Shown here one piece after another: positions 1-12,350 of a stretch of 64,000 nucleotides of DNA. Below the pieces are notes generated by a model. The model was not told the origin of the DNA and searched no databases. It saw only the letters and a program-made list of their open reading frames with translations. The stretch's first letter is position 1. Every line of letters starts with the position of its first letter. A program made the translations under genes and the position numbers. Source of the stretch: Mercurialis annua (taxonomy: Eukaryota; Streptophyta; Magnoliopsida; Malpighiales; Euphorbiaceae); NCBI RefSeq assembly GCF_937616625.2, contig NC_065570.1, positions 1,002,001 to 1,066,000 on the forward strand, in the 5' to 3' direction.

Positions 1-233
1 TTATGTTAGATAAAGGTTTAATTTTTTAATTTAAAAAGTATTTTTAAAATTTTGTGGATCTTCCTTTTAAAACACCAATAAATTTTTGGAGTAAATAAAA
101 ATTAAACGAATTAAATGATGAATTGTAGTTTGGTTTTTAGTTAGCTTGGTTCACCCCTTGACCATAACATTACTTTCAGGAAACAATCTGATAGTGAAAG
201 CTAATTAATACACAATAAAATTTCAATTCTCAG

Positions 234-542
234 GTTGTATGGTCACCCTGTATGACACATATGGATGAAGATATATTTCCAGGCGCGTCCGAGTTTGATC
301 CGACGCATTTCGAAAAACAAGCACCGCCCTACAGTTTCATGGCATTTGGAGGAGGATCCAGAATTTGCCCTGGAAATGAATTTGCTAGAATTGAAACTCT
401 CGTTGCTATTCATTATATAGTAACTCGATTCAATTTGAAGAGTTGTGACTCGGATATGTCCTTCTCCAGAGATCCGATGCCAAGTTTCAGGAACGGATTA
501 GAGATAGAAATAGAACCAAAGATCTCTTCCAAAGTTCAATAA
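234..542 (+). CDS. Cytochrome P450 (CYP716/718-like), last exon only
   Basis: Terminal exon of a cytochrome P450; the earlier exons lie left of the window. It starts after an acceptor AG at 232-233 and runs in frame to the stop at 540-542. It carries the FDPTHF segment that replaces the PERF motif and the haem-binding loop FGGGSRICPG with the ligand cysteine. It has exactly the same length (309 nt) as the last exon of the complete P450 at 4278-6656 and is nearly identical to it, including the beginning of the 3' UTR, so the two are tandem duplicates. One visible change in the haem loop is Ser for the usual Pro (GGGSR against GGGPR). Whether this copy is functional cannot be judged from one exon. 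Bases 1-233 look like intron and contain no other exon. Confidence 0.85.
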   Translation, partial: VVWSPCMTHMDEDIFPGASEFDPTHFEKQAPPYSFMAFGGGSRICPGNEFARIETLVAIHYIVTRFNLKSCDSDMSFSRDPMPSFRNGLEIEIEPKISSKVQ

Positions 543-2589
543 AATGTACAATCAAGCACCACATAATTTCAGAGAAAGTTAAAATAAAAATAATCAGAAT
601 TATTTTGGCTTATTTTGTGTGATTCATTGGAATTTTCACCTACCTTAGTCTTACTAGTTACTATCGAGAAGGATTAATTATGACACATACAAATGCATAG
701 AGCCTGTCTCTATCTTGTGGGGAAGCTTAATAGTGTTCTCAGGGGGATTTAGTTAGTCGTGATAATGAAAATATAAATAAAGAGATAAGACGAAAAAAAA
801 ACATAATTATTAAAAAATAAATACTTAGAGTTGTCAATTACGGAACAATAAACCTCAATTAAAACTAAAACTTCGATCTTCGTCTTAAGAACAATAAGAA
901 ATAAAATGCTGGAAATATTTGTAAGCTATGAAAACTAAAATTCTACAAATTATTCGAACCTTATACTGAAATAAAATTAAGCTTTTATACAGTCGATGTT
1001 AATTAGGAATTAAACTACTCCTATTACAACTTTGATTAAGAAAAGCTGAAACCGGGTCAAGGTGAACAATCTGGTTCTGCTCAAAACATATATTCTCCCA
1101 TTTAAGTACATGTCTCGATCGAGAACAAGGGATGTCTTGATCGAGACCTCTTCAAATTTATCATGTCCCGGGCGAATTCTTCATGTCTCGAACGAAATGC
1201 ATTCTTCAAAATTCTTGCCGAGATAATGTTCTTCTTGATCTCGATCGAGACCTAGTGTGTCTCGATCAAGACCTGCTCTATTGCTCTCAAATCATACTTT
1301 TCCTTACTCCGCAATCTCGAGATTTCGCTAGATCCACGATTTCATACTCTTTTTCAGTCAATTAGCTCCATAATCACCATTATCAGACATGAAACGCTCA
1401 AACACAAAATGAAATACAAAACACCTCAAATTGCATAGTAAAACACGATAATGAGATATAGATAAACTCGTAGAATAGGAGTAATTCTACTCCTATCACC
1501 CACTAATACCTAATTCCATAAAATTTGGAAAGACCTCACTCCGAATATGTAGCATGATTGAGATAAAATATTAATTGTCGAAATGCTCATCGGACAACCA
1601 CCGTCCAATCAGTCTAACGTCTGTTTTGCAGCTTAACCCCTTAAGAAGGCAGACTGCATCTATATTAAATTTTGATTTTTAATATCTAGCATAGAACAAT
1701 CTTATTGAACAATATCAAGTTGCTTTCTACATTAATAAATGATAAGTTTCACGTAAATTGGGTTATTGGACTTGACTCCTTGAATATTCCATCCATCTTA
1801 GTTCCATTCCTAAGAAAACTTGCCGATTTGTCGTTATTTTAAGGTCCTAATCACTTTGGTAACTTCTAATGCAAAAACTACATAATCTGACAAAGAGAAA
1901 AGTTGCCAAATTGTTGCTAGTTTATGGAAATTCCGTAGCAGACAAATGATAAATTTTACCTCAATGGGTATCGGAGCCGTATTCCGAACTATATATCTGA
2001 TTAATAAAAACAAGAATAATAGATTTTCTGAATTATTAAATTATTGCCTTTTTTATTGTAATGACTAAACTTTAATTTAATTTTTATTTTAATGAGAGAT
2101 TTTCAAATTAAATTATATATAAATGTCAAGTTTTCAATAAAAAATAATTAAAATCGATCATCACTTGGCGAATACTATTAATTTCAACGAGGAGTTTTCA
2201 TGTGAAATCAGGGCAGAGCTACACTTGTAGGCGTAACCATGCGCCCGTTCTGGTCAGAGTTAATCGAAGACGCAATCTCTTTTAAAAGAATCCTTATTCG
2301 GAATTCCATACTGTATAAAGAAATCATCTATGTATGGTTTATTTTCTTACTGTTCACCCCCGACAATATCTTTTGACTACATATGTGAAAATCTACAAAT
2401 AAGTAAAAATCAGTTGCGGCATAAAATTTTCCAAATATTCATATATGATAAGTTTTAGATAAAACAAGTAAAAATTGATTGCCACATATATTAATTTTTA
2501 TCTCAAAACATACGATTAAAATTAAATTAAAATTTAAAATCAAAATAAAACAAAGCTACAGTTTAACAACTTCCAAAGAAGTTTTTTTA
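543..2589. other. Intergenic, AT-rich, no gene seen
   Basis: The first ~110 bases match the 3' UTR of the downstream P450. Around 1110-1340 the motif CTCGATCGAGAC and variants recur several times, which looks like remnant repeat or LTR DNA. I found no gene, tRNA or intact transposon here. Confidence 0.5.
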
Positions 2590-2597
2590 TATATAAT

Positions 2598-4166
2598 CAA
2601 TGTTGTTAAAACCGGGCCGGACCGTCCGGCCGGACCGGATTAACCGGGAACTGGTCAGCTATCCAGTCCGGTTATGATGTAAAAATTCAAGAGATAGAAA
2701 ACCGGTTAAATCGGGTTAGACCGGTAAAGTCCGATTATTTCTCAAACCCGGAAAAATTCGGTTTTTTAAATTTTGCTCAAAACTCATTTTTTGTGTCACC
2801 TATGTGTTTATGACATCTACCAACTATGTGACTTGTTTTTTCTCTTTCTTACATCACTCTTTTTTTCTCTCTCATATTGAACACATTTTTTTTTCTTCAA
2901 AAGATAGAATTCATTAGAACAAGATCAAAGTACAATTTAGAAAGTCATATCACAAGATTAAAACTATATGATCTTTCAAGTTTTAATCTATCAAAGACTT
3001 AATAAACAACAAAAGAAAACAAATACAACAACAAAGAAAACTAGTAAAATATTAATCGAAAATAAGAAGAAACAAGCCGTTGATCCCGCTAAGGTTGCCA
3101 TCTTGGGCCGCAAATGATAGGAACAAGGTCCCGTTGCGTGCGGGGGTCTTGAGTATGATCCATTTTCCGATTAGACCTTGAAACCGCTAGATCCGTTGAA
3201 GTTGAGTATTTCCGATCATCTTTATTCATGAAATTCTATGAGATTAGATAGAAAAATCCTACAAAATTTTAGATCCATAAGATCTAAGAAGACAACCACA
3301 AAATGAACATAAACTCAAAAAAATTCTTTCAAGAAAAGGATAAACTCCATATCGGAGAGGTATAAAAGCGTAGAGATTTATTCAATATATAGAAAAACGA
3401 TATATTATCTATTTATTTATTGGCGGAGAGGAGGTGATTTCCGATCGAAACCGGAAAATCACCTTCTCCCACCCTTCAAAGGATGGAGATGAAGAAAACT
3501 TTTTAGAGAGAAGGGAGAGGAAAGTTTTAGAGAGAGAAAGTTTTTGATGGTAATTCCATGTATCTCATATTGAACACATTCTCTCATATATTCACTTTAA
3601 ACACACATTAATTATTTTAAATATTTTTAAATAATAATTATAATTATCAAAATTATGCAATAAATTTATATTTTTATCATATAAAGTAATTCAACTAAGT
3701 TCAAATTTTATACAAAAAATTTAGTAATTAATTTTATTTCAAATATATCATTGTATTTTATAGAATTTAATTATATATTTTATTTTTGTAACTTTTATTT
3801 ATTAAAATTGAAAAAAAAAATCATATTTTTTCTCATAAAAAAATATTTTATATATTCTTATGTATTTATCATTTGTTATTATATTTTGTATATTAAAATT
3901 TAATAAAATAATTTATCATATTTTTTTCTCATATAAAATAATTATTTTATATATTCTTATATATTTATCATTTATTATTATATTTTTTATAATAAAATTT
4001 AATAAAATAATTTATCATATTTTTTATTTATAAATTATTTATTTTTTAAATTAAATTATTTTAAATTATTAAAAATTAAAAAATCCGAGCTAACCCGGTT
4101 GAACCGGCCAAACCATGAATCCCCTTCGAAGCCGGTTCGGTCTGCGGTCCGGTTTTAAAAACATTG
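2598..4166. mobile_element. Non-autonomous hAT-like element, 1569 bp
   Basis: The ends form terminal inverted repeats: CAATGTTGTTAAAACCGG at the left and the complement of CCGGTTTTAAAAACATTG at the right, both running into CCGG-rich arms. The flanks carry a perfect 8-bp duplication, TATATAAT, at 2590-2597 and 4167-4174. An 8-bp TSD with short TIRs beginning CA fits the hAT superfamily. No transposase ORF is present. The interior is AT-rich and hosts a second, nested insertion (2888-3562). The right end lies only 30 bp before the TATA box of the P450 gene, so the element forms part of that promoter region. Confidence 0.85.
2888..3562 (-). mobile_element. Nested non-LTR retro-insertion (LINE-derived or processed RNA)
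   Basis: An 18-bp direct duplication, TCTCATATTGAACACATT, flanks this 675-bp stretch (2870-2887 and 3563-3580). A T-run follows the left copy directly, i.e. a poly(A) tail on the minus strand. Long TSDs with a terminal poly(A) are the mark of LINE-mediated target-primed insertion. Read on the minus strand it begins with CT-rich leader-like sequence (CTTTCTCTCTCTAAAAC) and has no long ORF. It could be an internally deleted LINE, a SINE-like element or a reverse-transcribed non-coding RNA; I do not recognise the source. Confidence 0.75.
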
Positions 4167-4196
4167 TATATAATACACCATGCAGGCTTTGCTTTG

Positions 4197-4204
4197 TATA
4201 AATA
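4197..4204 (+). promoter_or_regulatory. TATA box of the P450 gene
   Basis: TATAAATA lies 74 bp before the start codon at 4278, a usual spacing for a plant gene with a short leader. It sits 30 bp right of the hAT-like element end. Confidence 0.6.
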
Positions 4205-4277
4205 AAGTTATTTTTTATTGCATATATATATTGCACCAGCCAGACCAGAGAAATTAAACTCTCTCAAGCTTGTAGCA

Positions 4278-6656
4278 ATGGATTCTGCAATTTATTTCTT
4301 CTCAATTATTCTACTTCTTCCTCTCTACCTTCTTCTTTCCAACAAAATTTCCAAAAGAGTCCCTCCTGGTTCTTTAGGTTTACCCATAATAGGCCAGAGT
4401 ATGAGTCTTCTCAGGGCCATGCGAGATAACACAGCAGAAAAATGGCTTCAGGATAGAATCAGGAAATACGGACCGGTGTCGAAAATGAACGTTTTTGGTG
4501 CCCGAACCGTATTTCTACACGGCCAAGCAGCTAACAAGTTCGTATACACATGTGACGGCAGTATCCTGGCTAATCAGCAGCCTTCATCGATCAGAAGGCT
4601 CGTCGGCGAGAGGAATATCTTGGAACTAAGCGGAGATGATCACAAGCGTATAAGAGGCGCGCTTGTTTCATTTCTGAAGCCTGAAGAGTTGAAGCAATAT
4701 GTTGGAAGAATGGATCAGGAAATTAGAAAGCAGTTCGAGATGCATTGGCATGGCAAGCAAAAGATTTCGGTATGCATGTCAGCTTTAGTTATCAGATTTT
4801 GATTGTCTTATAATTTTGGGGAAAGTATCATTTATACTCTTAGTTTTCGGCTCCAGAATCAAATAAGCCCTTTACATTCTGAAAAAGTTCAAATATACCC
4901 CAACGTTTTAAAAAATAAACAACCATGCCAATATGTGGCTTTATCCTAAAGCATCTTCGAAGCAATGAGACTGTGTCAAAATTGGTGTTTGATTGTTTAT
5001 TTTTTAAGACGTTAGGGGTCTGTTTGAATATCTTTGGACGTTAAGGGCTTATTGGATCTTAGAGCCAAATTTTTGAGAAATAATTTCCTATAATTTTTGA
5101 ATTTTTTTGATGAAGTACCATAATTCTAATTGTTCAGACACGATTAATAAAAAGAGGATTATTTGTATATAACAACGATTTAAGTATAATTTTTAAAATT
5201 TGACGGAAAAAAGTTCAACCATTTATTTTTGGCATTTTTTTAGCATCTAGGCATTTTGTTTCAGCAAATGGCGTCGTTTTTGCAGTTTTTAGTGACTGAA
5301 ACGACATCAGATAATAATTCTACGATGTAAAATGTAAAAAAAAAATGAAAAGTTAGGCTTTTTTATTCCAAGTTATAAACATTGTGATTAAATCATTATG
5401 AATGCAAATGTTGAAATTTTTTGTGCTAATAACCCTAAAAAGAATCTTATATCTTATGCATTTGGCATATACTAATTAACTAACAGGTGATGCCATTGAT
5501 GAAGAGTCTGACCTTCAATGTCCTGAGCTCACTCATCATAGGAATGGAACAAGGACCCGAAAGAGACTTGCTTCAACAGCCCTTCCAGAAACTTATTGAG
5601 GGAGTTTTAGCAATACCAATAAATTTACCTTTCACACGTTTCAACAGAAGCCTAAAGGCAAGGGCAAAAATCAGAGCTATGATATTGGATATTATCCATA
5701 GAAAAAGGGCTGCACTTCAGCAACATGATGTTGTACCCCAACAAGATCTTATCAGCACCTTAATCAGTCTCCGAAACGACGATAATTCATTCGTTTTATC
5801 GGACGACGAAATTGTCGATAATGCTCTTGTTATTATGCTGGCAGGACATGACACAACTTCTATCCTGCTTACTTTCTTAATCAGACTTTTAGCTTCTGAT
5901 CCTTCTGTTTATGCTAAAATTCTTCAAGGTAAGTAATTAAGCTTTGATTAATTAAGTATGTAGTTTTATTTAAATTGTTCATTGGCCGCAATTAATCCTG
6001 AACTCTGCAGAACAAGAAGAGGTAGCTAAGAATAAAAGCTCTGGAGAATTGCTGACATGGGAAGATATTGGAAAAATGAGATACACATGGAGAGTGGCAT
6101 TGGAGACTCTAAGGATGACTCCTCCGGTTTTTTTATCCTTCAGGAAAATTCTTCGAGATTTTGAGTACCAAGGTTACCTTATCCCCAAAGGATGGCAGGT
6201 ATATATTTCGGTCATGGTCCGATTTAAAAATGATTTCAGTTATTTCAGTTTTGTTAAAAAATTTAAAGAATTTGGAGCGAACCAATTGATGCACGCCCTA
6301 ACATTACTAGGTTCAGGAAACTAACTAATAGTTGCTTCATTTTTCAGGTGGTATGGTCAGCCTGTATGACACATATGGATGAATGCATATTTCCAGGCGC
6401 GTCCAAGTTTGATCCGACGCATTTCGAAAAACAAGCACCGCCCTACAGTTTCATGGCATTTGGAGGAGGCCCCAGAATTTGCCCTGGAAATGAATTTGCA
6501 AGAATTGAAACTCTAGTTGCTATTCATTATATAGTGACTCAGTTCAATTTGAAGCGTTGTGACTCGGATATGTCCTTCTCCAGAGATCCAATGCCAAGTT
6601 TCAAGAATGGATTAGAGATAGAAATAGAACCAAAGATCTTTTCCAAAGTCCAATAA
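4278..6656 (+). CDS. Cytochrome P450, CYP716/CYP718-like (85 clan), complete
   Basis: Four exons join in frame: 4278-4769, 5487-5928, 6011-6198 and 6348-6656, all with GT-AG introns, giving 476 aa. The ATG at 4278 opens a hydrophobic membrane anchor (residues ~4-20) followed by the proline hinge RVPPGSLGLP. Key motifs are all present: I-helix AGHDTT in exon 2, K-helix ETLR in exon 3, FDPTHF and the haem loop FGGGPRICPG in exon 4. Length and exon pattern fit the CYP716 group, whose members mostly oxidise triterpene scaffolds at the ER; CYP718 or a diterpenoid-type relative is equally possible. The actual substrate cannot be read from the sequence. A tandem relative ends at 542. The start at 4278 is preferred over the in-frame ATG at 4218 because it gives the standard anchor and suits the TATA position. 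Confidence 0.9.
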
Positions 6657-8013
6657 AATGTACAATCAGGCACCATATAATATCAGAGAAAGTTAAAAAT
6701 TAAAATAATCACAATTATAATTTGGCTTATTTTGTGTGATCCATTGGAATTTTCACCTACCTTAGTCCTATCGTCGAACAGGATTAATTATGATACATAC
6801 AAATGCATGGAGACTATATGCAAAACATTGTGGTCAATGACGAAAAACAACAAAAATAAGGCCTGTTATGCAAAACAACAATATAATCCTAAATCAAGGA
6901 GCAATTGCAGGGGATAATATCATATATACTGCCTGTATCATGGCGTTGATATTCCTTAAGAACAAAGGATCGTTTTGCACCCTAAACTTTGCTCCAAAGA
7001 TCAGAAGTATAGTTTTGGGAGTTGAACTCCAACTACTACTATTTTTTGTTTTTGAGAAAGCTACTCACCGTTTTGTATATCAGAAAATAGCTCAAATGTT
7101 ATGTGCACTGTAAATTTCTTCTGAAATCGCGAGATCAATTTTTTCTATAATTACTAAAAAAAAAAATCAATGATAAAAAATACTTTTGTGTATTTTCATA
7201 TAATATTAAGTGAGGACTAGCCTCAATAGCTAAGATCTCCAATGCATTTCCAATTGATGACTTATGATGCAACATGCAATTTCAGCTGATTTAATTATAA
7301 GGCCTGTTATGCAAAACAAGCTATATGATGAGCAATTCTCGAACTCGATGATCTAACTTTTTTAAGTTTTAAGCGCTGGACATCAAACTGTTTAAGTCGT
7401 GAGTTCGATTCCTTTCACAAGCGTTTCCTGCTCTCCAATTATAAAAAAAAATTATGTTTAATCGATTATTGATTTTGAAATTATATTTTATAAAACATTT
7501 TTAAAATGATAATTAGTTTAAGAGTTAAAATTACATTTTATTTTGTTAAAATAATTCTTGTAATTAAACTAATTAAAAAATCAATAATCATAATTGAATA
7601 TTTAGAAATTCAATTGATTTTGGTGAAGTTAGTTAATGAATAAAAAAAAAATAACAATTTTGGCTCAAGTGGTGACACTAATTACACTTAAGCCAAACTA
7701 TAAAACTCTTATTTAGACTCATTAAAAATCCAAAATAACAAATCTTAAAAATAAAAATAGCTCAAATCCTATTGATCCGTGCAAGTCACTTGCCAAACGA
7801 TTGGTACGTATTGGTCACAAAAACAAGCTAGTACCATACTTATTTATTTTCCTGTTAAAACAAACAAAACTATATACAAATCCCAAACCAAAAACTCGAT
7901 CTTCCATCGATTTTCAATTCAAAATTCCCTTCTAAAATTCAATCAACAAAAATCTTTAATTCTTTTATAATTATCAGGTCTTCAAGATTTTGCTCGAATT
8001 GCTCCGTTAAAAA
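6657..8013. other. Intergenic between P450 and Derlin
   Basis: It begins with the P450 3' flank, which resembles the flank of the upstream copy. A 22-bp direct repeat, TAAGGCCTGTTATGCAAAAC plus AA, occurs at about 6858-6879 and 7299-7320. A SINE-like sequence follows at ~7340-7450. The last ~200 bases should include the Derlin promoter and leader. No gene was seen. Confidence 0.5.
7340..7450 (+). mobile_element. tRNA-derived SINE-like copy (family shared with 43251-43358)
   Basis: It shares the core AAGCGCTGGACA...AAACTGT...GTCGTG(A/G)GTTC(A/G)ATTCC...CACAAGCG...CCAATTATAAAAAAAA with the better preserved copy at 43251. The pol III B-box equivalent is GAGTTCGATTCC at 7401-7412, and the element ends in a short A-run. 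The 5' half is degraded and no clear TSD was found. Confidence 0.6.
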
Positions 8014-10257
8014 ATGGCTCAAGCTGTAGAGGAATGGTACAAGCAGATGCCAATTATCACCCGTTCTTATCTCACGGCGGCTATTGTCACCACAATTGGA
8101 TGTTCCCTTGAAGTATGTTTTCATTTCTTTAATTGGGTTTTTTTGTTTATAATTTTGGGTTTTTTAGTATGGTTGATTAATAGGTTTAATTTGTTGATTT
8201 TTTTATGGTTATTGATTTTGTGTTGAATTGATCAGTCTTTTTTTAGCTGAATTTTACTGGGTTAGTTCTGATTTTGTGTAAGGTTTAGCCAATTGGTTTT
8301 GTTTAGTTGCTGATTTTTTTAGGGCTAGTGAATTTGATTGGTTTAATTGGATGTCATGTTTAATTTTTGGAGCATTTTTGTATTAACATTGTTTATTTTG
8401 GATTGTGTTTTGTTTAATTTACTTAATTAGAAATTTTAGCAGCTAATTTTTTTTTTGTTCATTTCTTGGCAGATAATATCTCCTCATAATCTTTATTTGC
8501 ATCCTACATTGGTTGTTAAGAATTATCAGTTCTGGCGTCTCGTCACAAATTTCCTCTACTTCAGGAAAATGGGTATGTGTGTTTTTGATATATTTGAGAT
8601 TTACATGAGTTGCGAGTGCGTAATGGTGTGTTATAATAGGGATAAGCATGATGGTCATACGATGAGGAAGTCCATTTCTTCATTGATTGATTTTTATTTT
8701 TTCTGTCAATTTTGGCTTTCATTGACAAATATGTTCATGGAATCAAATCAAATACGTTTTATGATTTCAAATCAAATGCTGCAATAGGGTTTCGAATATA
8801 GGGTTTTCATTAAACTTGTACAGATTTTGGGTTCTCCTGATTTGCGCAAAGTTAGTCTTTGGGTGACAATAACCCTTTGTTAAATTAAAGGACTGATATT
8901 TACCTCTGTTAGAGAGGATTTTCTGTTATGACTAAACTAGTATCCAAACTTTTAAGATATGTTAAACAGTTAATGCAATTTTTCCGAAGTGTATTAGAAA
9001 TGGCACATTTCATGTTCTCCACCAAAAAATAAATCATTTGCCGAGAAAACGTTGAATTTTTATGCATGTAGCATTTTGACAGCCAATCATTCTAATATGT
9101 TATGGTCTTTTCTCTAATCACCTCAATGATGCTCCTTTATGAGGAAATTATTTTCTTTTATTTATCTTGCTGGCAGCTTGCTGTAATGTTATGTCAAATT
9201 GCTTGACATATGATGTCAATATTGAGTATCTTATCTACAGATTATATATGTCTTTATCTCCCCCACTTATATAATTCTTAATGCGGTTCTTCACTGTGCC
9301 AGACCTGGACTTTTTGTTCCATATGTTCTTTCTTGCTCGATACTGCAAACTTCTAGAAGAGAATTCATTCAGGGGGAGGACAGCTGATTTCTTTTACATG
9401 CTCATATTTGGTGCCACTGTTTTGACTGGCATTGTTCTTGTTGGTGTTACGATACCTTATTTGTCAGAGTCGTTTGCGAAAATCATATTTCTTAGTAACT
9501 CATTGACGTTCATGATGGTTAGTAAGTTTATCTTTTGCATGTTATTATCAGCAACTCCTTTCGGATGAATTCTCACTGAGAATTCTACATTTTGGATTTC
9601 TTAGGTTTATGTCTGGAGCAAGCAAAATCCTTTTATCCACATGAGCTTCCTGGGTCTCTTTACCTTTACAGCAGCTTACCTGCCATGGGTGAGTAAGCTT
9701 GCACAATGCTTCCTGTTATCCAACTTGTGTGGTCATACAAATTAGTTGGAACCGTATCAGTTCCGATATCCACATGATGCATTAGCTTTTATGAGTTCTG
9801 ATACGTTGATTTCTCAGTTTTAATCAGTTAGAGAGCCTAAAAGTGTCTGTCGGATGTGTTAAATGCTTTTTGCCATTGTGTATATTGCAGGTTCTGCTAG
9901 GATTCTCTGTGCTTGTTGGTGCTAGCGCTTGGGTGGATCTTCTGGTGCTTTTTCTTTACTTAATGCTCCCTTCAATGTTATCATATTTATTGCTTATCTG
10001 AAGTGTGTGGGGTGCAGTGAGAAAATTCTTGAAATGCGGTATGTGTTTAACAGCACGTTTTTTTGTTTTTTCAGGGAATGATAGCTGGTCATGCTTATTA
10101 TTTTCTGGAGGATGTATATCCACGAATGACCGGTCGCAGGCCGTTACGAACCCCGTCATTTATAAAGGCACTATTTGCTGATGATGCTGTTGTAGTGGCC
10201 CGGCCAGCAAATGTAAGGTTTGCTCCGCCACCTGTGGAGGAATTGCACGAAGATTGA
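8014..10257 (+). CDS. DER2: Derlin-2 (ER-associated degradation factor)
   Basis: Six exons, 8014-8112, 8473-8572, 9303-9517, 9605-9688, 9891-9944 and 10075-10257, join in frame to 244 aa, the usual length of plant Derlin-2. The protein starts MAQAVEEWYKQMPIITRSYL and contains YQFWRLVTNFLYFRK, the Derlin/rhomboid-fold hydrophobic helices, and WSKQNPFIHMSFLGLFTF. The family consists of multi-span ER membrane pseudo-rhomboids that lack protease residues and help retrotranslocate misfolded proteins for proteasomal degradation. All introns use GT-AG borders and no defect was seen. This gene is the source of the two Derlin fragments at 31.9 and 37.7 kb: its exon 3, part of intron 5, exon 6 and 3' flank recur there. 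Confidence 0.96.
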
Positions 10258-10644
10258 GAGGATCGTAGAAACTTAGGCCGATGAATGATAGTTTTTTGTT
10301 GGAATTGTGTGCTCTTGCTGGTAGTGGGAGAGCGAAGTTATTTGTCTCGTGACATGTGGCTTCATTTCAAAGGTTAATTATATATACGAAATGTACTGCA
10401 GCACTGCTAGTGAAGCCATGCATAACATAGGTTCTAGTTTTTGTAATTTACAAGAATGAAAAGGTTCTAGGTTTCTAGTTACACAGGGTCTTTTAGTTGA
10501 TCTGTTTATGCTGTTGCAAATATACAGCCTTGTTTCATTTTGTGAATTCATAATTCCTGATTAACACTAGTTGTTCTTATTGATTGGAAGATTGTTGATG
10601 CTATTGCAAACAGTCTAATTACATTTCAAACATAAAACACTTTT

Positions 10645-11905
10645 TAGGGCTATTTATTGGTTTAAATAATAGGTTATTAAACTATTAATTTATTTTAAAA
10701 TTGATACCAAATATTGATTTATTTTTAGAAGGCTGTTAAACTATCAATTTATTGCAATGAACATTGTTTTTTTTAATAAAAGGCATAACCATCTTCATAT
10801 CCCTGTAATTTTCACTTTTTATTTATTTGGTCCTTGGTCTTTTTGCTTCTTTAGTTAGTTCTTCTATTTTTCACTTTTTATTTACTTAATCTCTGTACTT
10901 TTATTTCTATTTAATTAGTCCTTGTATAAATAGACAGAAAGTATTTGCTTGGCTTTTTAATTTTTTTTTTAACAAAGAGTCAACGCGCCCCTGAACTTGT
11001 GACACGGGGTCATCTAACCCAATTTATACTTTTTTGAGCAACTGACCTCAAAACTCTTCATTTTCGGTCAAATAACTCAATAATTTTTATTTTTATTTAA
11101 AAAAATGAATTTAGGATAATTATATCGCAATAATTAGGCAAGTATTTAATTACATTTTTGCATCTCTCACCTCCGATTTGTATTTTACGCATTTTAAAAA
11201 TACAATGATAGGATTATTTGACCTAAAAATGAAGAGTTTTGGGGTTAGTTGCTCAAAAAAGTATAAATTTGATTAGATGACCCCGTGTCACAAGTTCAGG
11301 GGGCGCGTTGATCCTTTATTCATTTTTTTTGTTTTACTTTGTTCCTAATCTACCTTCTAAGGATTAAATCAATGTGAAATTTGATTTTAAAGAGAGCAAG
11401 TGAACAAAAAGTGAAAAGTATAAAAACTAACTAAAGAAGTAAAGTAGACTAGGAATCAAGTAAATAAAAAGTAAAAAGTACAGGAACCTGAGGATGAGTT
11501 AAGTCCTTATAAAAGGCTATCAGACTATCAACTTGTTATAAAAAAGAATATCAAACATGTTTTTTAAAAGGTTACTAATATTTAATTTTTTCAATCATCT
11601 AAGTTATTTCTGATTTTTTGTATAATTATTCGCCACATAAACTATATGTCTGTAAACCCTAAATTTAATTAAAAAAACCTCGCATTGATAAAAAAAATTA
11701 AAATGTGATAACCATTTAGAAATAAATCAATGTTCGATATTTTTTTTGAAATAAATTGATAATTTGACAACTTTTTAAAAATAACCAATCTTCGGCATCC
11801 TTTTTAAAAATAAGTTGATAATTCGACAACTTTTTAAAAATAAATCAATATTTAGTATCCTTTTTAAAATAAATTGATAATTTGGTAACTTACCAAATAT
11901 TTGAC
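10645..11905. mobile_element. Foldback-type inverted-repeat element (approximate ends)
   Basis: The left arm (about 10660-10960, e.g. ATATTGATTTATTTTTAGAA and CTTTAGTTAGTT) recurs as reverse complement in the right arm (about 11395-11900). The right arm also holds three imperfect ~75-bp direct repeats (11705-11890). A second, smaller MITE sits in the middle. There is no ORF. The exact ends and TSD were not resolved. Confidence 0.55.
10969..11321. mobile_element. MULE-type MITE nested in the foldback element, ~353 bp
   Basis: It has terminal inverted repeats of ~110 bp beginning AACAAAGAGTCAACGCGCC at the left and ending GGCGCGTTGATCCTTTATTC at the right. Both contain the inner motif GACACGGGGTCATCTAA. 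The likely 9-bp TSD, ATTTTTTTT, lies in T-rich flanks and is therefore weak evidence. The TIR start resembles that of the 1.3-kb element at 45157-46483. Confidence 0.75.
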
Positions 11906-12350
11906 CCCTTGTTTATTACACCATCACTTAAAAATACAAAAATGACTAGAACACAAAATTTTCAATAATTTTTTGAAAATTCACCTATCGTTTTAATTGT
12001 CTCATATTAAAGATATACCGACAATGTATTTTTTGAGATATCGAATATGTATCTATAATATATATTTTATAGATAAAAATAGAAGTCTAAATGTTTTTTT
12101 TTGTTCCGTATTAGAGATGTATGAATAATGTATTTTTTATGATATCAAATATGAATATATAGAATATCAAAATAAAGCATAAAAGTGAAAAGATTTTTGT
12201 TATTATTTTGGATCATAGAATGTATTTTTTAAGATGAAGTGGATTTTTGGGTTATCTGTGGATTTCATGTATCATTTACTACTACTAGTTGATTATTTAA
12301 TTACAAGTTGTATAATCATATACTTTTTAGTTGTAAATTAATACATTAAA

